From assembly GCF_008831285.2 (NCBI RefSeq), contig NC_045139.1:15794354-15854353 (forward strand): a stretch of 60,000 bases of DNA, in the 5' to 3' direction. The notes beneath the pieces are model-generated. The model was not told the DNA's origin. It was given only the letters and a program-made list of their open reading frames with translations, and ran no database searches. The stretch comes from Nymphaea colorata (taxonomy: Eukaryota > Streptophyta > Magnoliopsida > Nymphaeales > Nymphaeaceae). This document shows positions 39,001 through 51,815 of the stretch, piece after piece (the first letter of the stretch is position 1; each line of letters starts with the position of its first letter). The translations under genes were made by a program, and so were the position numbers.

Positions 39001-41160
39001 TTGAAGTTCAATAATTTTTAGATCAGACAAGACCGCTGATCGAAGTTCAACAATTTTCGTATTAGTTAAGACTACTGATCAAAGGTCAACAATTTTCAGA
39101 TCAAATAAGGCCACCGATTGAAGTTCAACAAATTTTCAAATCAGATATGCCCACTGATTGAAATCCAACAATTTGATCAGATAAGACCACTGATCGATGT
39201 TCAACAATTTTCAGATTAGATCGTATCACTGATCAAAGTTCGATAATTTTTAGATTAGATAAGATCACTGATCAAAGTTCAACAATTTTTATTTCAGTTT
39301 TCACATCATACCACTGATTGAAGTTCAACAATTTTTCAATCAGAAAGGAAAATTGATCCAAGTTCAACAATTTTTAGATCAGTTAAGACCACTGATTAAA
39401 GTTCAACAATTTTGAGATCGGATAAGGCCACCAATCGAAGTTCAACAAATTTTCAAATCAAATAAGCCCCTTGATCGAAGTTCAACGATTTGATCAAATA
39501 AGACCACCGATCAAAGCTCGACAATTTTTCGATCAGATATGACAACTGATCGAAGTTAAACAATTTTCAGATCAATTAAGACCACTGATCAAAGTTCAAC
39601 AATTTTCAGATCAGATAAGGCCACCGATCGAAGTTCCCACTGATCGAAGCTCAACAATTTGATCAGATAAGACCACTGATCGAAGTTCAACAATTTTCAG
39701 AACATATCAGACCATTGTTCAAAGTTCAACAATTTCATCAAATAAGACCACTGATCGAACCACTGAACAAAGTTCAACAATTTTCAGATGATGTTAGACC
39801 ACTGATTGAAGTTCAATAATTTTTAGATCAGACAAGACCGCTGATCGAAGTTCAACAATTTTAGGATTCGATAAGGCCACTAGTCGAAGTTCAACAATTT
39901 TCGTATTAGTTAAGACTACTGATCAAAGGTCAACAATTTTCAGATCAAATAAGGCCACCGATTGAAGTTCAACAAATTTTCAAATCAGATATGCCCACTG
40001 ATTGAAAACCAACAATTTGATCAGATAAGACCACTGATCGATGTTCTACAATTTTCAGATTAGATCGTATCACTGATCAAAGTTCAATAATTTTTAGATT
40101 AGATAAGACCACTGATCAAAGTTCAACAATTTTTATATCAGATCAGACCACTGATCAAAGTTCAACAATTTTCACATCATACCACTGATTGAAGTTCAAC
40201 AATTTTTCAATCAGATAGGAAAATTGATCGAAGTTCAACAATTTTTAGATGAGTTAAGACCACTGATTAAAGTTCAACAATTTTCAGATCGGATAAGGCC
40301 ACCGATCGAAGTTCAACAAATTTTCAAATCAAATAAGCCCCTTGATCGAAGTTCAACGATTTGATCAAATAAGACCACCGATCAAAGTTCGACAATTTTT
40401 CGATCAGATATGACAACTGATCGAAGTTAAACAATTTTCAGATCAATTAAGACCACTGATCAAAGTTCAACAATTTTCAGATCAGATAAGGCCACCGATC
40501 GAAGTTCCCACTGATCGAAGCTCAACAATTTGATCAGATAAGACCACTGATCGAAGTTCAACAATTTTCAGAACATATCAGACCATTGATCAAAGTTCAA
40601 CAATTTCATCAAATAAGACCACTGATCGAACCACTGAACAAAGTTCAACAAATTTCAGATGATGTTAGACCACTGATTGAAGTTCAATAATTTTTAGATC
40701 AGACAAGACCGCTGATCGAAGTTCAACAATTTTAGGATTTGATAAGACCACTAGTCGAAGTTCAACAATTTTCGTATTAGTTAAGACTACTGATCAAAGG
40801 TCAACAATTTTCAAATCAAATAAGGCCACCGATTGAAGTTCAACAAATTTTCAAATCAGATATGCCCACTGATTGAAAACCAACAATTTGATAAGATAAG
40901 ACCACTGATCGATATTCAACAATTTTCAGATTAGATCGTATCACTGATCAAAGTTCAATAATTTTTAGATCAGAAAGACCACTGATCAAAGTTCAACAAT
41001 TTTTATATCGGATCAGACCACTGATCAAAGTTCAACAATTTTCACATCATACCACTGATTGAAGTTCAACAATTTTTCAATCAGATAGGAAAATTGATCG
41101 AAGTTCAAGAATTTTTAGATCAGTTAAGACCACTGATTAAAGTTCAACAATTTTCAGATC
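33000..41160 (+). repeat. Largely regular HOR zone
   Basis: Landmarks recur mostly 840-900 bp apart. One expanded interval (about 36976-38279) contains extra 78-bp dimers and a second copy of the monomer 8-10 segment. One reference HOR, 39880-40750 (871 bp), was decomposed in full. Monomer lengths in order are 39, 39, 40, 36, 39, 39, 39, 34, 39, 39, 39, 40, 36, 39, 39, 39, 16, 36, 39, 36, 12, 39, 39 and 39, which sum to 871. Confidence 0.85.
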
Positions 41161-42640
41161 GGATAAGGCCACCGATCGAAGTTCAACAATTTTTCGATCA
41201 GATATGACAACTGATCGAAGTTAAACAATTTTCAGATCAATTAAGACCACCGATCAAAGTTCAACAATTTTTCGATCAGATATGACAACTGATCGAAGTT
41301 AAACAATTTTCAGATCGGATAAGGCCACCGATCGAAGTTCAACAATTTTTCGATCAGATATGACAACTGATCGAAGTTAAACAATTTTCAGATCAATTAA
41401 GACCACCGATCAAAGTTCAACAATTTTTCATTCAGATAGGAAAATTGATCGAAGTTTAACAATTTTCGTATTAGTTAAGACTACTGATCAAAGGTCAACA
41501 ATTTTCAGATCAAATATGGCCACCGATTGAAGTTCAACAAATTTTCAAATCAGATATGCCCACTGATTGAAAACCAACAATTTGATCAGATAAGACCACT
41601 GATCGATGTTCAACAATTTTCAGATTAGATCGTATCACTGATCAAAGTTCAATAATTTTTAGATTAGATAAGACCACTGATCAAAGTTCAACAATTTTTA
41701 TATCAGATCAGACCACTGATCAAAGTTCAACAATTTTCACATCATACCACTGATTGAAGTTCAACAATTTTTCAATCAGAAAGGAAAATTGATCGAAGTT
41801 CAACAATTTTTAGATCAGTTACGACCACTGATTAAAGTTCAACAATTTTGAGATCGGATAAGGCCACCGATCAAAGTTCAACAAATTTTCAAATCAAATA
41901 AGCCCCTTGATCGAAGTTCAACGATTTGATCAAATAAGACCACCGATCAAAGTTCGACAATTTTTCGATCAGATAAGACCACCGATCAAAGTTCAACAAT
42001 TTTTCGATCAGATATGACAACTGATCGAAGTTAAACAGTTTTCAGATCAATTAACACCACCGATCGAAGTTCAACAATTTTTCGATCAGATATGACAACT
42101 GATCGAAGTTAAACAATTTTCAGATCAATTAAGACCACTGATCAAAGTTCAATAATTTTCAGATCAGATAAGGCCACCGATCGAAGTTCCCACTGATCAA
42201 AGCTCTACAATTTGATCAGATAAGACCACTGATCGAAGTTCAACAATTTTCAGAACATATCAGACCATTGATCAAAGTTAGATAAGACCACTGATCAAAG
42301 TTCAACAATTTTTATATCAGATCAGACCACTGATCAAAGTTCAACAATTTTCACATCATACCACTGATTGAAGTTCAACAATTTTTCAATCAGAAAGGAA
42401 AATTGATCGAAGTTCAACAATTTTTAGATCAGTTACGACCACTGATTAAAGTTCAACAATTTTGAGATCGGATAAGGCCACCGATCGAAGTTCAACAAAT
42501 TTTCAAATCAAATAAGCCCCTTGATCGAAGTTCAACGATTTGATCAAATAAGACCACCGATCAAAGTTCGACAATTTTTCGATCAGATATGACAACTGAT
42601 CGAAGTTAAACAATTTTCAGATCAATTAAGACCACTGATC
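41160..42640 (+). repeat. Rearranged zone with 614-bp duplication
   Basis: The marker CAGAAAGGAAAATTG occurs at 41777 and 42391, offset 614 bp, with shared surrounding variants such as CAGTTACGACC. The duplicate begins at an abnormal junction near 42279 (CAAAGTT joined to AGATAAGACC), which skips the middle of a monomer. Three copies of the 78-bp dimer lie at about 41180-41420. Confidence 0.8.
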
Positions 42641-45600
42641 AAAGTTCAACAATTTTCAGATCAGATAAGGCCACCGATCGAAGTTCCCACTGATCGAAGC
42701 TCAACAATTTGAACAGATAAGACCACTGATCGAAGTTCAACAATTTTCAGAACATATCAGACCATTGATCAAAGTTCAACAATTTCATCAAATAAGACCA
42801 CTGATCGAACCACTGAACAAAGTTCAACAATTTTCAGATGATGTTAGACCACTGATTGAAGTTCAATAATTTTTAGATCAGACAAGACCGCTGATCGAAG
42901 TTCAACAATTTTAGGATTTGATAAGACCACTAGTCGAAGTTTAACAATTTTCGTATTAGTTAAGACTACTGATCAAAGGTCAACAATTTTCAGATCAAAT
43001 ATGGCCACCGATTGAAATTCAACAAATTTTCAAATCAGACATGCCCACTGATTGAAAACCAACAATTTGATAAGATAAGACCACTGATCGATATTCAACA
43101 ATTTTCAGATTAGATCGTATCACTGATCAAAGTTCAATAATTTATAGATTAGATAAGACCACTGATCAAAGTTCAACAATTTTTATATCAGATCAGACCA
43201 CTGATCAAAGTTCAACAATTTTCACATCATACCACTGATTGAACTTCAACAATTTTTCAATCAGATAGGAAAATTGATCGAAGTTCAACAATTTTTAGAT
43301 CAGTTAGGACCACTGATTAAAGTTCAACAATTTTCAGATCGGATAAGGCCACCGATCGAAGTTCAACAAATTTTCAAATCAAATATGCCCCTTGATCGAA
43401 GTTCAACGATTTGATCAAATAAGACCACCGATCGAAGTTCGACAATTTTTCGATCAGATATGACAACTGATCGAAGTTAAACAATTTTCAGATCAATTAA
43501 GACCACTGATCAAAGTTCAACAATTTTCAGATCAGATAAGGCCACCGATCGAAGTTCCCACTGATCGAAGCTCAACAATTTGATCAGAAAAGACCACTGA
43601 TCGAAGTTCAACAATTTTCAGAACATATCAGACCATTGATCAAAGTTCAACAATTTCATCAAATAAGACCACTGATCGAACCACTGAACAAAGTTCAACA
43701 ATTTTCAGATCAAGTTAGACTATTTATTGAAGTTCAATAATTTTTAGATCAGACAAGACCGCTGATCGAAGTTCAACAATTTTAGGATTCGATAAGACCA
43801 CTAGTCGAAGTTCAACAATTTTCGTATTAGTTAAGACTACTGATCAAAGGTCAACAATTTTCAGATCAAATAAGGCCACCGATTGAAGTTCAACAAATTT
43901 TCAAATCAGATATGCCCACTGATTGAAAACCAACAATTTGATCAGATAAGGCCACTGATCGATGTTCAACAATTTTCAAATTAGATCGTATCACTGATCA
44001 AACTTCAATAATTTTTAGATCAGATAAGACCACTGATCAAAGTTCAACAATTTTTATATCAGATCAGACCACTGATCAAAGTTCAACAATTTTCACATCA
44101 TACCACTGATTGAAGTTCAACAATTTTTCAATCAGATAGGAAAATTGATCGAAGTTCAACAATTTTTAGATCAGTTAAGACTACTGATTAAAGTTCAACA
44201 ATTTTGAGATCGGATAAGGCCACCGATCGAAGTTCAACAAATTTTCAAATCAAATAAGCCCCTTGATCGAAGTTCAACGATTTGATCAAATAAGACCACC
44301 GATCGAAGTTCGACAATTTTTCGATCAGATATGACAACTGATCGAAGTTAAACAATTTTCAGATCAATTAAGACCACTGATCAAAGTTCAACAATTTTCA
44401 GATCAGATAAGGCCACCGATCGAAGTTCCCACTGATCGAAGCTCAACAATTTGATCAGATAAGACCACTGATCGATGTTCAACAATTTTCAGAACATATC
44501 AGACCATTGATCAAAGTTCAACAATTTCATCAAATAAGACCACTGATCGAACGACTGAACAAAGTTCAACAATTTTCAGATGATGCTAGACCACTGATTG
44601 AAGTTCAATAATTTTTATATCAGACAAGTCCGCTGATCGAAGTTCAATAATTTTAGGATTTGATAAGACCAGTAGTCGAAGTTCAACAATTTTCGTATTA
44701 GTTAAGACTACTGATCAAAGGTCAACAATTTTCATATCAAATAAGGCCTCCGATTGAAGTTCAACAAATTTTCAAATCAGATATGCCCACTGATTGAAAA
44801 CCAACAATTTGATCAGATAAGACCACTGATCGATGTTCAACAATTTTCAGATTAGATCGTATCACTGATCAAAGTTCAATAATTTTTAGATCAGATAAGA
44901 CCACTCATCAAAGTTCAACAATTTTTATATCAGATCAAACCACTGATCAAAGTTCAACAATTTTCGCATCATACCACTGATTGAAGTTCAACAATTTTTC
45001 AATCAGATAGGAAAATTGATCGAAGTTCAACAATTTTTAGATCAGTTAGCACCACTGATTAAAGTTCAACAATTTTTCGATCAGATAAGACCACCGATCA
45101 AAGTTCAACAATTTTTCGATCAGATATGACAACTGATCGAAGTTAAACAGTTTTCAGATCAATTAACACCACCGATCGAAGTTCAACAATTTTTCGATCA
45201 GATATGACAACTGATCGAAGTTAAACAATTTTCAGATCAATTAAGACCACTGATCAAAGTTCAATAATTTTCAGATCAGATAAGGCCACCGATTGAAGTT
45301 CCCACTGATCAAAGCTCAACAATTTGATCAGATAAGACCACTGATCGAAGTTCAACAATTTTCAGAACATATCAGACCATTGATCAAAGTTCAACAATTT
45401 CATCAAATAAGACCACTGATCGAACCACTGAACAAAGTTCAACAATTTTCAGATGATGTTAGACCACTGATTGAAGTTCAATAATTTTTTCATCAGACAA
45501 GACCGCTGATCGAAGTTCAACAATTTTAGGATTCGATAAGGCCACTAGTCGAAGTTCAATAATTTTCGTATTAGTTAAGACTACTGATCAAAGGTCAACA

Positions 45601-48600
45601 ATTTTCAGATCAAATAAGGCCACCGATTGAAGTTCAACAAATTTTCAAATCAGATATGCCCACTGATTGAAAACCAACAATTTGATCAGAGAAGACCACT
45701 GATCGATGTTCAACAATTTTCAGATTAGATCGTATCACTGATCAAAGTTCAATAATTTTTAGATCAGATAAGACCACTGATCAAAGTTCAACAATTTTTA
45801 TATCAGATCAGACCACTGATCAAAGTTCAACAATTTTCACATCATACCACTGATTGAAGTTCAACAATTTTTCAATCAGATAGGAAAATTGATCGAAGTT
45901 CAACAATTTTTAGATGAGTTAAGACCACTGATTAAAGTTCAACAATTTTCAGATCGGATAAGGCCACCGATCGTAGTTCAACAAATTTTCAATTCAAATA
46001 AGCCCCTTGATCGAAGTTCAACAATTTGATCAAATAAGACCACCGATCAATGTTCGACAATTTTTCCATGAGATATGACAACTGATCGAAGTTAAACAAT
46101 TTTCAGATCAATTAAGACTACTGATCAAAGTTCAACAATTTTCACATCAGATAAGGCCACCGATCGAAGTTCCCACTGATCGAAGCTCAACAATTTGATC
46201 AGAAAAGACCACTGATCGAAGTTCAACAATTTTCAGAACATATCAGACCATTGATCAAAGTTCAACAATTTCATCAAATAAGACCACTGATCGAACCACT
46301 GAACAAAGTTCAACAATTTTCAGATGATGTTAAACCACTTATTGAAGTTCAATAATTTTTAGATCAGACAAGACCGCTGATCGAAGTTCAAAAATTTTAG
46401 GATTTGATAAGACCACTAGTCGAAGTTCAACAATTTTCGTATTAGTTAAGACTACTGATCAAAGGTCAACAATTTTCAGATCAAATAAGGCCACCGATTG
46501 AAGTTCAACAAATTTTCAAATCAGATATGCCCACTGATTGAAAACCAACAATTTGATAAGATAAGACCACTGATCGATATTCAACAATTTTCAGATTAGA
46601 TCGTATCACTGATCAAAGTTCAATAATTTTTAGATCAGATAATACCACTGATCAAAGTTCAACAATTTTTATATCAGATCAGACCACTGATCAAAGTTCA
46701 ACAATTTTCACATCATACCACTGATTGAAGTTCAACAATTTTTCAATCAGATAGGAAAATTGATCGAAGTTCAACAATTTTTAGATCAGTTAAGACCACT
46801 GATTAAAGTTCAACAATTTTCAGATCGGATAAGGCCACCGATCGAAGTTCAACAAATTTTCAAATCAAATAAGCCCCTTGATCGAAGTTCAACGATTTGA
46901 TCAAATAAGACCACCGGTCGAAGTTCGACAATTTTTCGATCAGATATGACAACTGATCGAAGTTAAACAATTTTCAGATCAACTAAGACCACTGATCAAA
47001 GTTCAACAATTTTCAGATCAGATAAGGCCACCGATCGAAGTTCCCACTGATCGAAGCTCAACAATTTGATCAGATAAGACCACTGATCGAAGTTCAACAA
47101 TTTTCAGAACATATCAGACCATTGATCAAAGTTCAACAATTTCATCAAATAAGACCACTGATCGAACCACTGAACAAAGTTCAACAATTTTCAGATGATG
47201 TTAGACCACTGATTGAAGTTCAATAATTTTTAGATCAGACAAGACCGCTGATCGAAGTTCAACAATTTTAGGATTCGATAAGACCACTAGTCGAAGTTTA
47301 ACAATTTTCGTATTAGTGAAGACTACTGATCAAAGGTCAACAATTTTCAGATCAAATAAGGCCACCGATTGAAGTTCAACAAATTTTCAAATCAGATATG
47401 CCCACTGATTGAAAACCAACAATTTGATAAGATAAGACCACTGATCGATGTTCAACAATTTTCAGATTAGATCGTATCACAGATCAAAGTTCTATAATTT
47501 TTAGATCAGATAAGACCACTTATCAAAGTTCAACAATTTTTATATCAGATCAGACCACTGATCAAAGTTCAACAATTTTCACATCATACCACTGATTGAA
47601 GTTCAACAATTTCTCAATCAGATAGGAAAATTGATCGAAGTTCAACAATTTTTAGATCAGTTAGGACCACTGATTAAAGTTCAACAATTTTCAGATCGGA
47701 TAAGGCCACCGATCGAAGTTCAACAAATTTTCAAATCAAATAAGCCCCTTGATCGAAGTTCAACGATTTGATCAAATAAGACCACCGATCAAAGTTAAAC
47801 AATTTTTCGATCAGATATGACAACTGATCGAAGTTAAACAATTTTCAGATCAATTAAGACCACTGATCAAAGTTCAACAATTTTCAGATCAGATAAGGCC
47901 ACCGATCGAAGTTCGCACTGATCGAAGCTCAACAATTTGATCAGATAAGACCACTGATCGAAGTTCAACAATTTTCAGAACATATCAGACCATTGATCAA
48001 AGTTCAACAATTTGATCAAATAAGACGACTGATCGAACCACTGAACAAAGTTCAACAATTTTCAGATGATGTTAGACCACTGATTGAAGTTCAATAATTT
48101 TTAGATCAGACAAGACCGCTGATCGATGTTCAACAATTTTAGGATTCGATAAGACCACTAGTCGAAGTTCAACAATTTTCGTATTAGTTAAGACTACTGA
48201 TCAAAGGTCAACAATTTTCAGATCAAATAAGGCCACCGATTGAAGTTCAACAAATTTTCAAATCAGATATGCCCACTGATTGAAAACCAACAATTTGATC
48301 AGATAAGGCCACTGATCGATGTTCAACAATTTTCAAATTAGATCGTATCACTGATCAAACTTCAATAATTTTTAGATCAGATAAGACCACTGATCAAAGT
48401 TCAACAATTTTTATATCAGATCAGACCACTGATCAAAGTTCAACAATTTTCACATCATACCACTGATTGAAGTTCAACAATTTTTCAATCAGATAGGAAA
48501 ATTGATCGAAGTTCAACAATTTTTAGATCAGTTAAGACCACTGATTAAAGTTCAACAATTTTGAGATCGGATAAGGCCACCGATCGAAGTTCAACAAATT

Positions 48601-49780
48601 TTCAAATCAAATAAGCCCCTTGATCGAAGTTCAACAATTTGATCAAATAAGACCACCGATCAAAGTTCAACAATTTTTCGATCAGATATGACAACTGATC
48701 GAAGTTAAACAATTTTCAGATCAGATATGACAACTGATCGAAGTTAAACAATTTTCAGATCAATTAAGACCACTGATCAAAGTTCAAAATTTTCAGATCA
48801 GATAAAGCCACCGATCGAAGTTCCCACTGATCGAAGCTCAACAATTTGATTAGATAAGACCACTGATCGAAGTTCAACAATTTTCAGAACATATCAGACC
48901 ATTGATCAAAGTTCAACAATTTCATCAAATAAGACCACTGATCGAACCACTGAACAAAGTTCAACAATTTTCAGATCATGTTAGACCACTGATTGAAGTT
49001 CAATAATTTTTAGATCAGACAAGAACGCTGATTGAAGTTCAACAATTTTAGGATTCAATAAGACCACTAGTCGAAATTCAACAATTTTCATATTAGTTAA
49101 GACTACTGATCAAAGGTCAACAATTTTCAGATCAAATAAGGTCACCGATTGAAGTTCGACAAATTTTCAAATCAGATATGCCCACTTATTGAAAACCAAC
49201 AATTTGATCAGATAAGACCACTGATCGATGTTCCACAATTTTCAGATTGGATCATATCACTGATCAAAGTTCAACAATTTTTATATCAGATCAGACCACT
49301 GATCAAAGTTCAACAATTTTCACATCATACCAGTGATTGAAGTTCAACAATTTTTCAATCAGATAGGAAAATTGATCGAAGTTCAACAATTTTTAGATCA
49401 GTTAAGACCACTGATTAAAGTTCAACAATTTTCAGATCGGATAAGGCCACCGATCGAAGTTCAACAAATTTTCAAATCAAATAAGCCCCTTGATCGAAGT
49501 TCAACAATTTGATCAAATAAGACCACCGATCAAAGTTCAACAATTTTTCGATCAGATATGACAACTGATCGAAGTTAAACAATTTTCAGATCAATTAAGA
49601 CCACTGATCAAAGTTCAACAATTTTCAGATCAGATAAGGCCACCGATCGAAGTTCCCACTGATCGAAGCTCAACAATTTGATCAGATAAGACCACTGATC
49701 GAAGTTCAACAATTTTCAGAACATATCAGACCATTGATCAAAGTTCAACAATTTGATCAAATAAGACCACTGATCGAACC
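42640..49780 (+). repeat. Most regular HOR zone (871-bp units)
   Basis: The landmark falls at 42930, 43801, 44672 (one base changed), 45545, 46416, 47287 and 48158, giving spacings of 871, 871, 873, 871, 871 and 871 bp. It then falls at 49067 (909, one monomer gained and one base lost near 48715-48790) and 49899 (832, one monomer lost near 49270). The 873-bp unit reaches its length by a different composition: monomers 12-13 (76 bp) are missing and monomers 14-15 (78 bp) are present twice. Confidence 0.9.
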
Positions 49781-50775
49781 ACTGAACAAAGTTGAACAAT
49801 TTTCAGATCATGTTATACCACTGATTGAAGTTCAATAATTTTTAGATCAGACAAGACCGCTGATCGAAGTTCAACAATTTTAGGATTCGATAAGACCACT
49901 AGTCGAAGTTCAACAATTTTCGTATTAGTTAAGACTACTGATCAAAGGTCAACAATTTTCAGATCAAATAAGGCCACCAATTGAAGTTCAACAAATTTTC
50001 AAATCAGATATGCCACTGATTGAAAATCAAAAATTTGGTCAGATAAGACCACTGATCGATGTTCAACAATTTTCAGATTAGATCATACGACTGATCAAAG
50101 TTTAATAATTTTTAGATCAGATAAGACCACTGATCAAAGTTCAACAATTTTTAGATCAGATCAGACCACTGATGAAAGTTCAACAATTTTCAAATCATGT
50201 TAGAAGACCACAAATTGAAGTTCAACAATTTTTCAATCAGATATGAAAATTGATCGAAGTTTAACAAATTTTCAAGTCAGACAAGACCCCTGATCGAAGC
50301 TCAACAATTTGATCAGATAAGACCACTGATTGAAGTTCAACAATTTTTAGAACAAATCGGACCATTGATCAAAGTTTAGCAATTTGATCAGATAAGACCT
50401 CTGATCGAAGTTCAACAATTTTCAGAACAGATCATACCACTGATCAAAGTCCAACAATTTGATCAGATAAGACCATTGTTCGAGGTTCAATAATTTTTAG
50501 TTCAGATCAGACCACTGACCAAAGTTCAACAATTTTCAGATCAGGTTGGACCACTGATTGAAGTTGAACAATTTTTAGATCAAATAAGACAACTGATCGA
50601 AGTTCAACATTTTTGCGATCATATTTGACAACTGATCGAAGTTCAACAATTTTCAGATCTGTTAAGACCACTGATCAATATTCAACAATTTTCAGATCAA
50701 ATAAGACCACTGATTGAAGTTCAACAAATTTTCAAATCAGATATGCCTAGTGATGGAAGCTCAACAATTTGATCA

Positions 50776-51755
50776 GATAAGATATTGATCGAAGTTTAAC
50801 AATTTTCAGATCAGATCAGACCACTTATCATAGTTCAATAATTTTTAGATCAGATAAGCCAAGTAATCCAAGTTCAATAATTTTCAGACCAGATAAGACC
50901 ATTAATCGAAGTTTAACAATTTTCAGATCAGATTAGACCATTGATCGAAGTTCAGCAATTTTCAGATCAAATAAAGACCGCTGATCGAAGTTCAGCAACT
51001 TTTATATTAGATAAGACCACTGATCAAAGTTCAACTATTTTTAGATCAGATAAGACTACTCATCAATGTTCAGCAATTTTTAGATCAGATATGACCACTT
51101 TTCAAAGTTCTACAATTTTTAAGTCAGAGAGGACAACTGATCGAAGTTCGACAATTTTCAGATAATATAAGACCGCTGATCAGATATGACCATTGATCGA
51201 AATTCAACAATTTTCAGATCAGATAGGACCATTGATCGAAGTTCAACAATTTTTATATCAGATAAGTACACTTGTCAAAGTTCCACAATTTTTAGATTGG
51301 AGAGGACAACTGATCGAAGTTCAACAATTTTCAGGTCATATAAGACCATTGATCTAAGTTCAACAAATTTCAGATCAGTTAAGGCCACTTATCAAAGTTC
51401 CATAATTTTTTATCAGAGAGGACAACTGATCGAAGTTCTACAATTTTCAGATAATATAAGACTTTCAGATCAGATGTGACCATTGATCGAAATTCAACAA
51501 TTTTTAGATCAGATAAGACCATTGATCGAAGTTCAACAATTTTCATATCAGATAAGTACACTGATCAAAGTTCCACAATTTTTAGATTAGAGATGACAAC
51601 TGATCGAAGTTCGACAATTTTCAGATAATATAGGATTAATCGAAGTTCAAAAATTTTGACATCAAATAAGGCCAATGATCAAAGTTCAACAATTTTTGAA
51701 CTGAATAAGACCATTGATCGAAGTTCAACAATTTTCGTATCAGATAAGACCACTG
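50776..51755 (+). repeat. Degenerate right edge of the satellite
   Basis: Monomers continue in phase but with many private substitutions and short deletions, and without the 871-bp order. A separate local order is visible: the segment from about 51127 recurs about 289-290 bp later (CATTGATCGAAATTC at 51191 and 51481; GACAACTGAT at 51132, 51421 and again near 51594). One very degenerate monomer may extend to about 51815. Reading frames up to 97 codons here are 13-residue repeats and not genes. Confidence 0.85.
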
Positions 51756-51815
51756 ATTTAGACTCACAGATATATTTCACATCCAACAATTTCTACTTCA
51801 GGTGAGATCAATGAT

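Larger units (their letters stand above)
13211..51755 (+). repeat. 39-bp satellite array with higher-order structure
   Basis: About 38.5 kb of direct repeats with a 39-bp monomer, recognisable by GAAGTTCAACAATTTT, then GATCAGATAAGACCA and a CTGATC start. There are roughly a thousand monomers. Natural length variants are 34, 36 and 40 bp, plus fixed truncated ones of 16 and 12 bp. No inverted monomer was seen. Monomers are arranged in HORs, dominated by an 871-bp unit of 24 monomers. The left side is cut by the gap and the right side decays into unique sequence near 51755-51815. No gene is supported inside. Confidence 0.98.

Noticed and set aside
51379-51561. Minus-strand leucine-rich repeat-like frame
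   Set aside because: It is the reverse reading of degenerate satellite. The spacing is 13 residues rather than the 20-30 of true LRRs.
13211-51755. Regularly spaced short repeats resembling a CRISPR array
   Set aside because: The repeats are contiguous, all positions belong to the monomer, and there are no unique spacers or cas genes. The context is eukaryotic.
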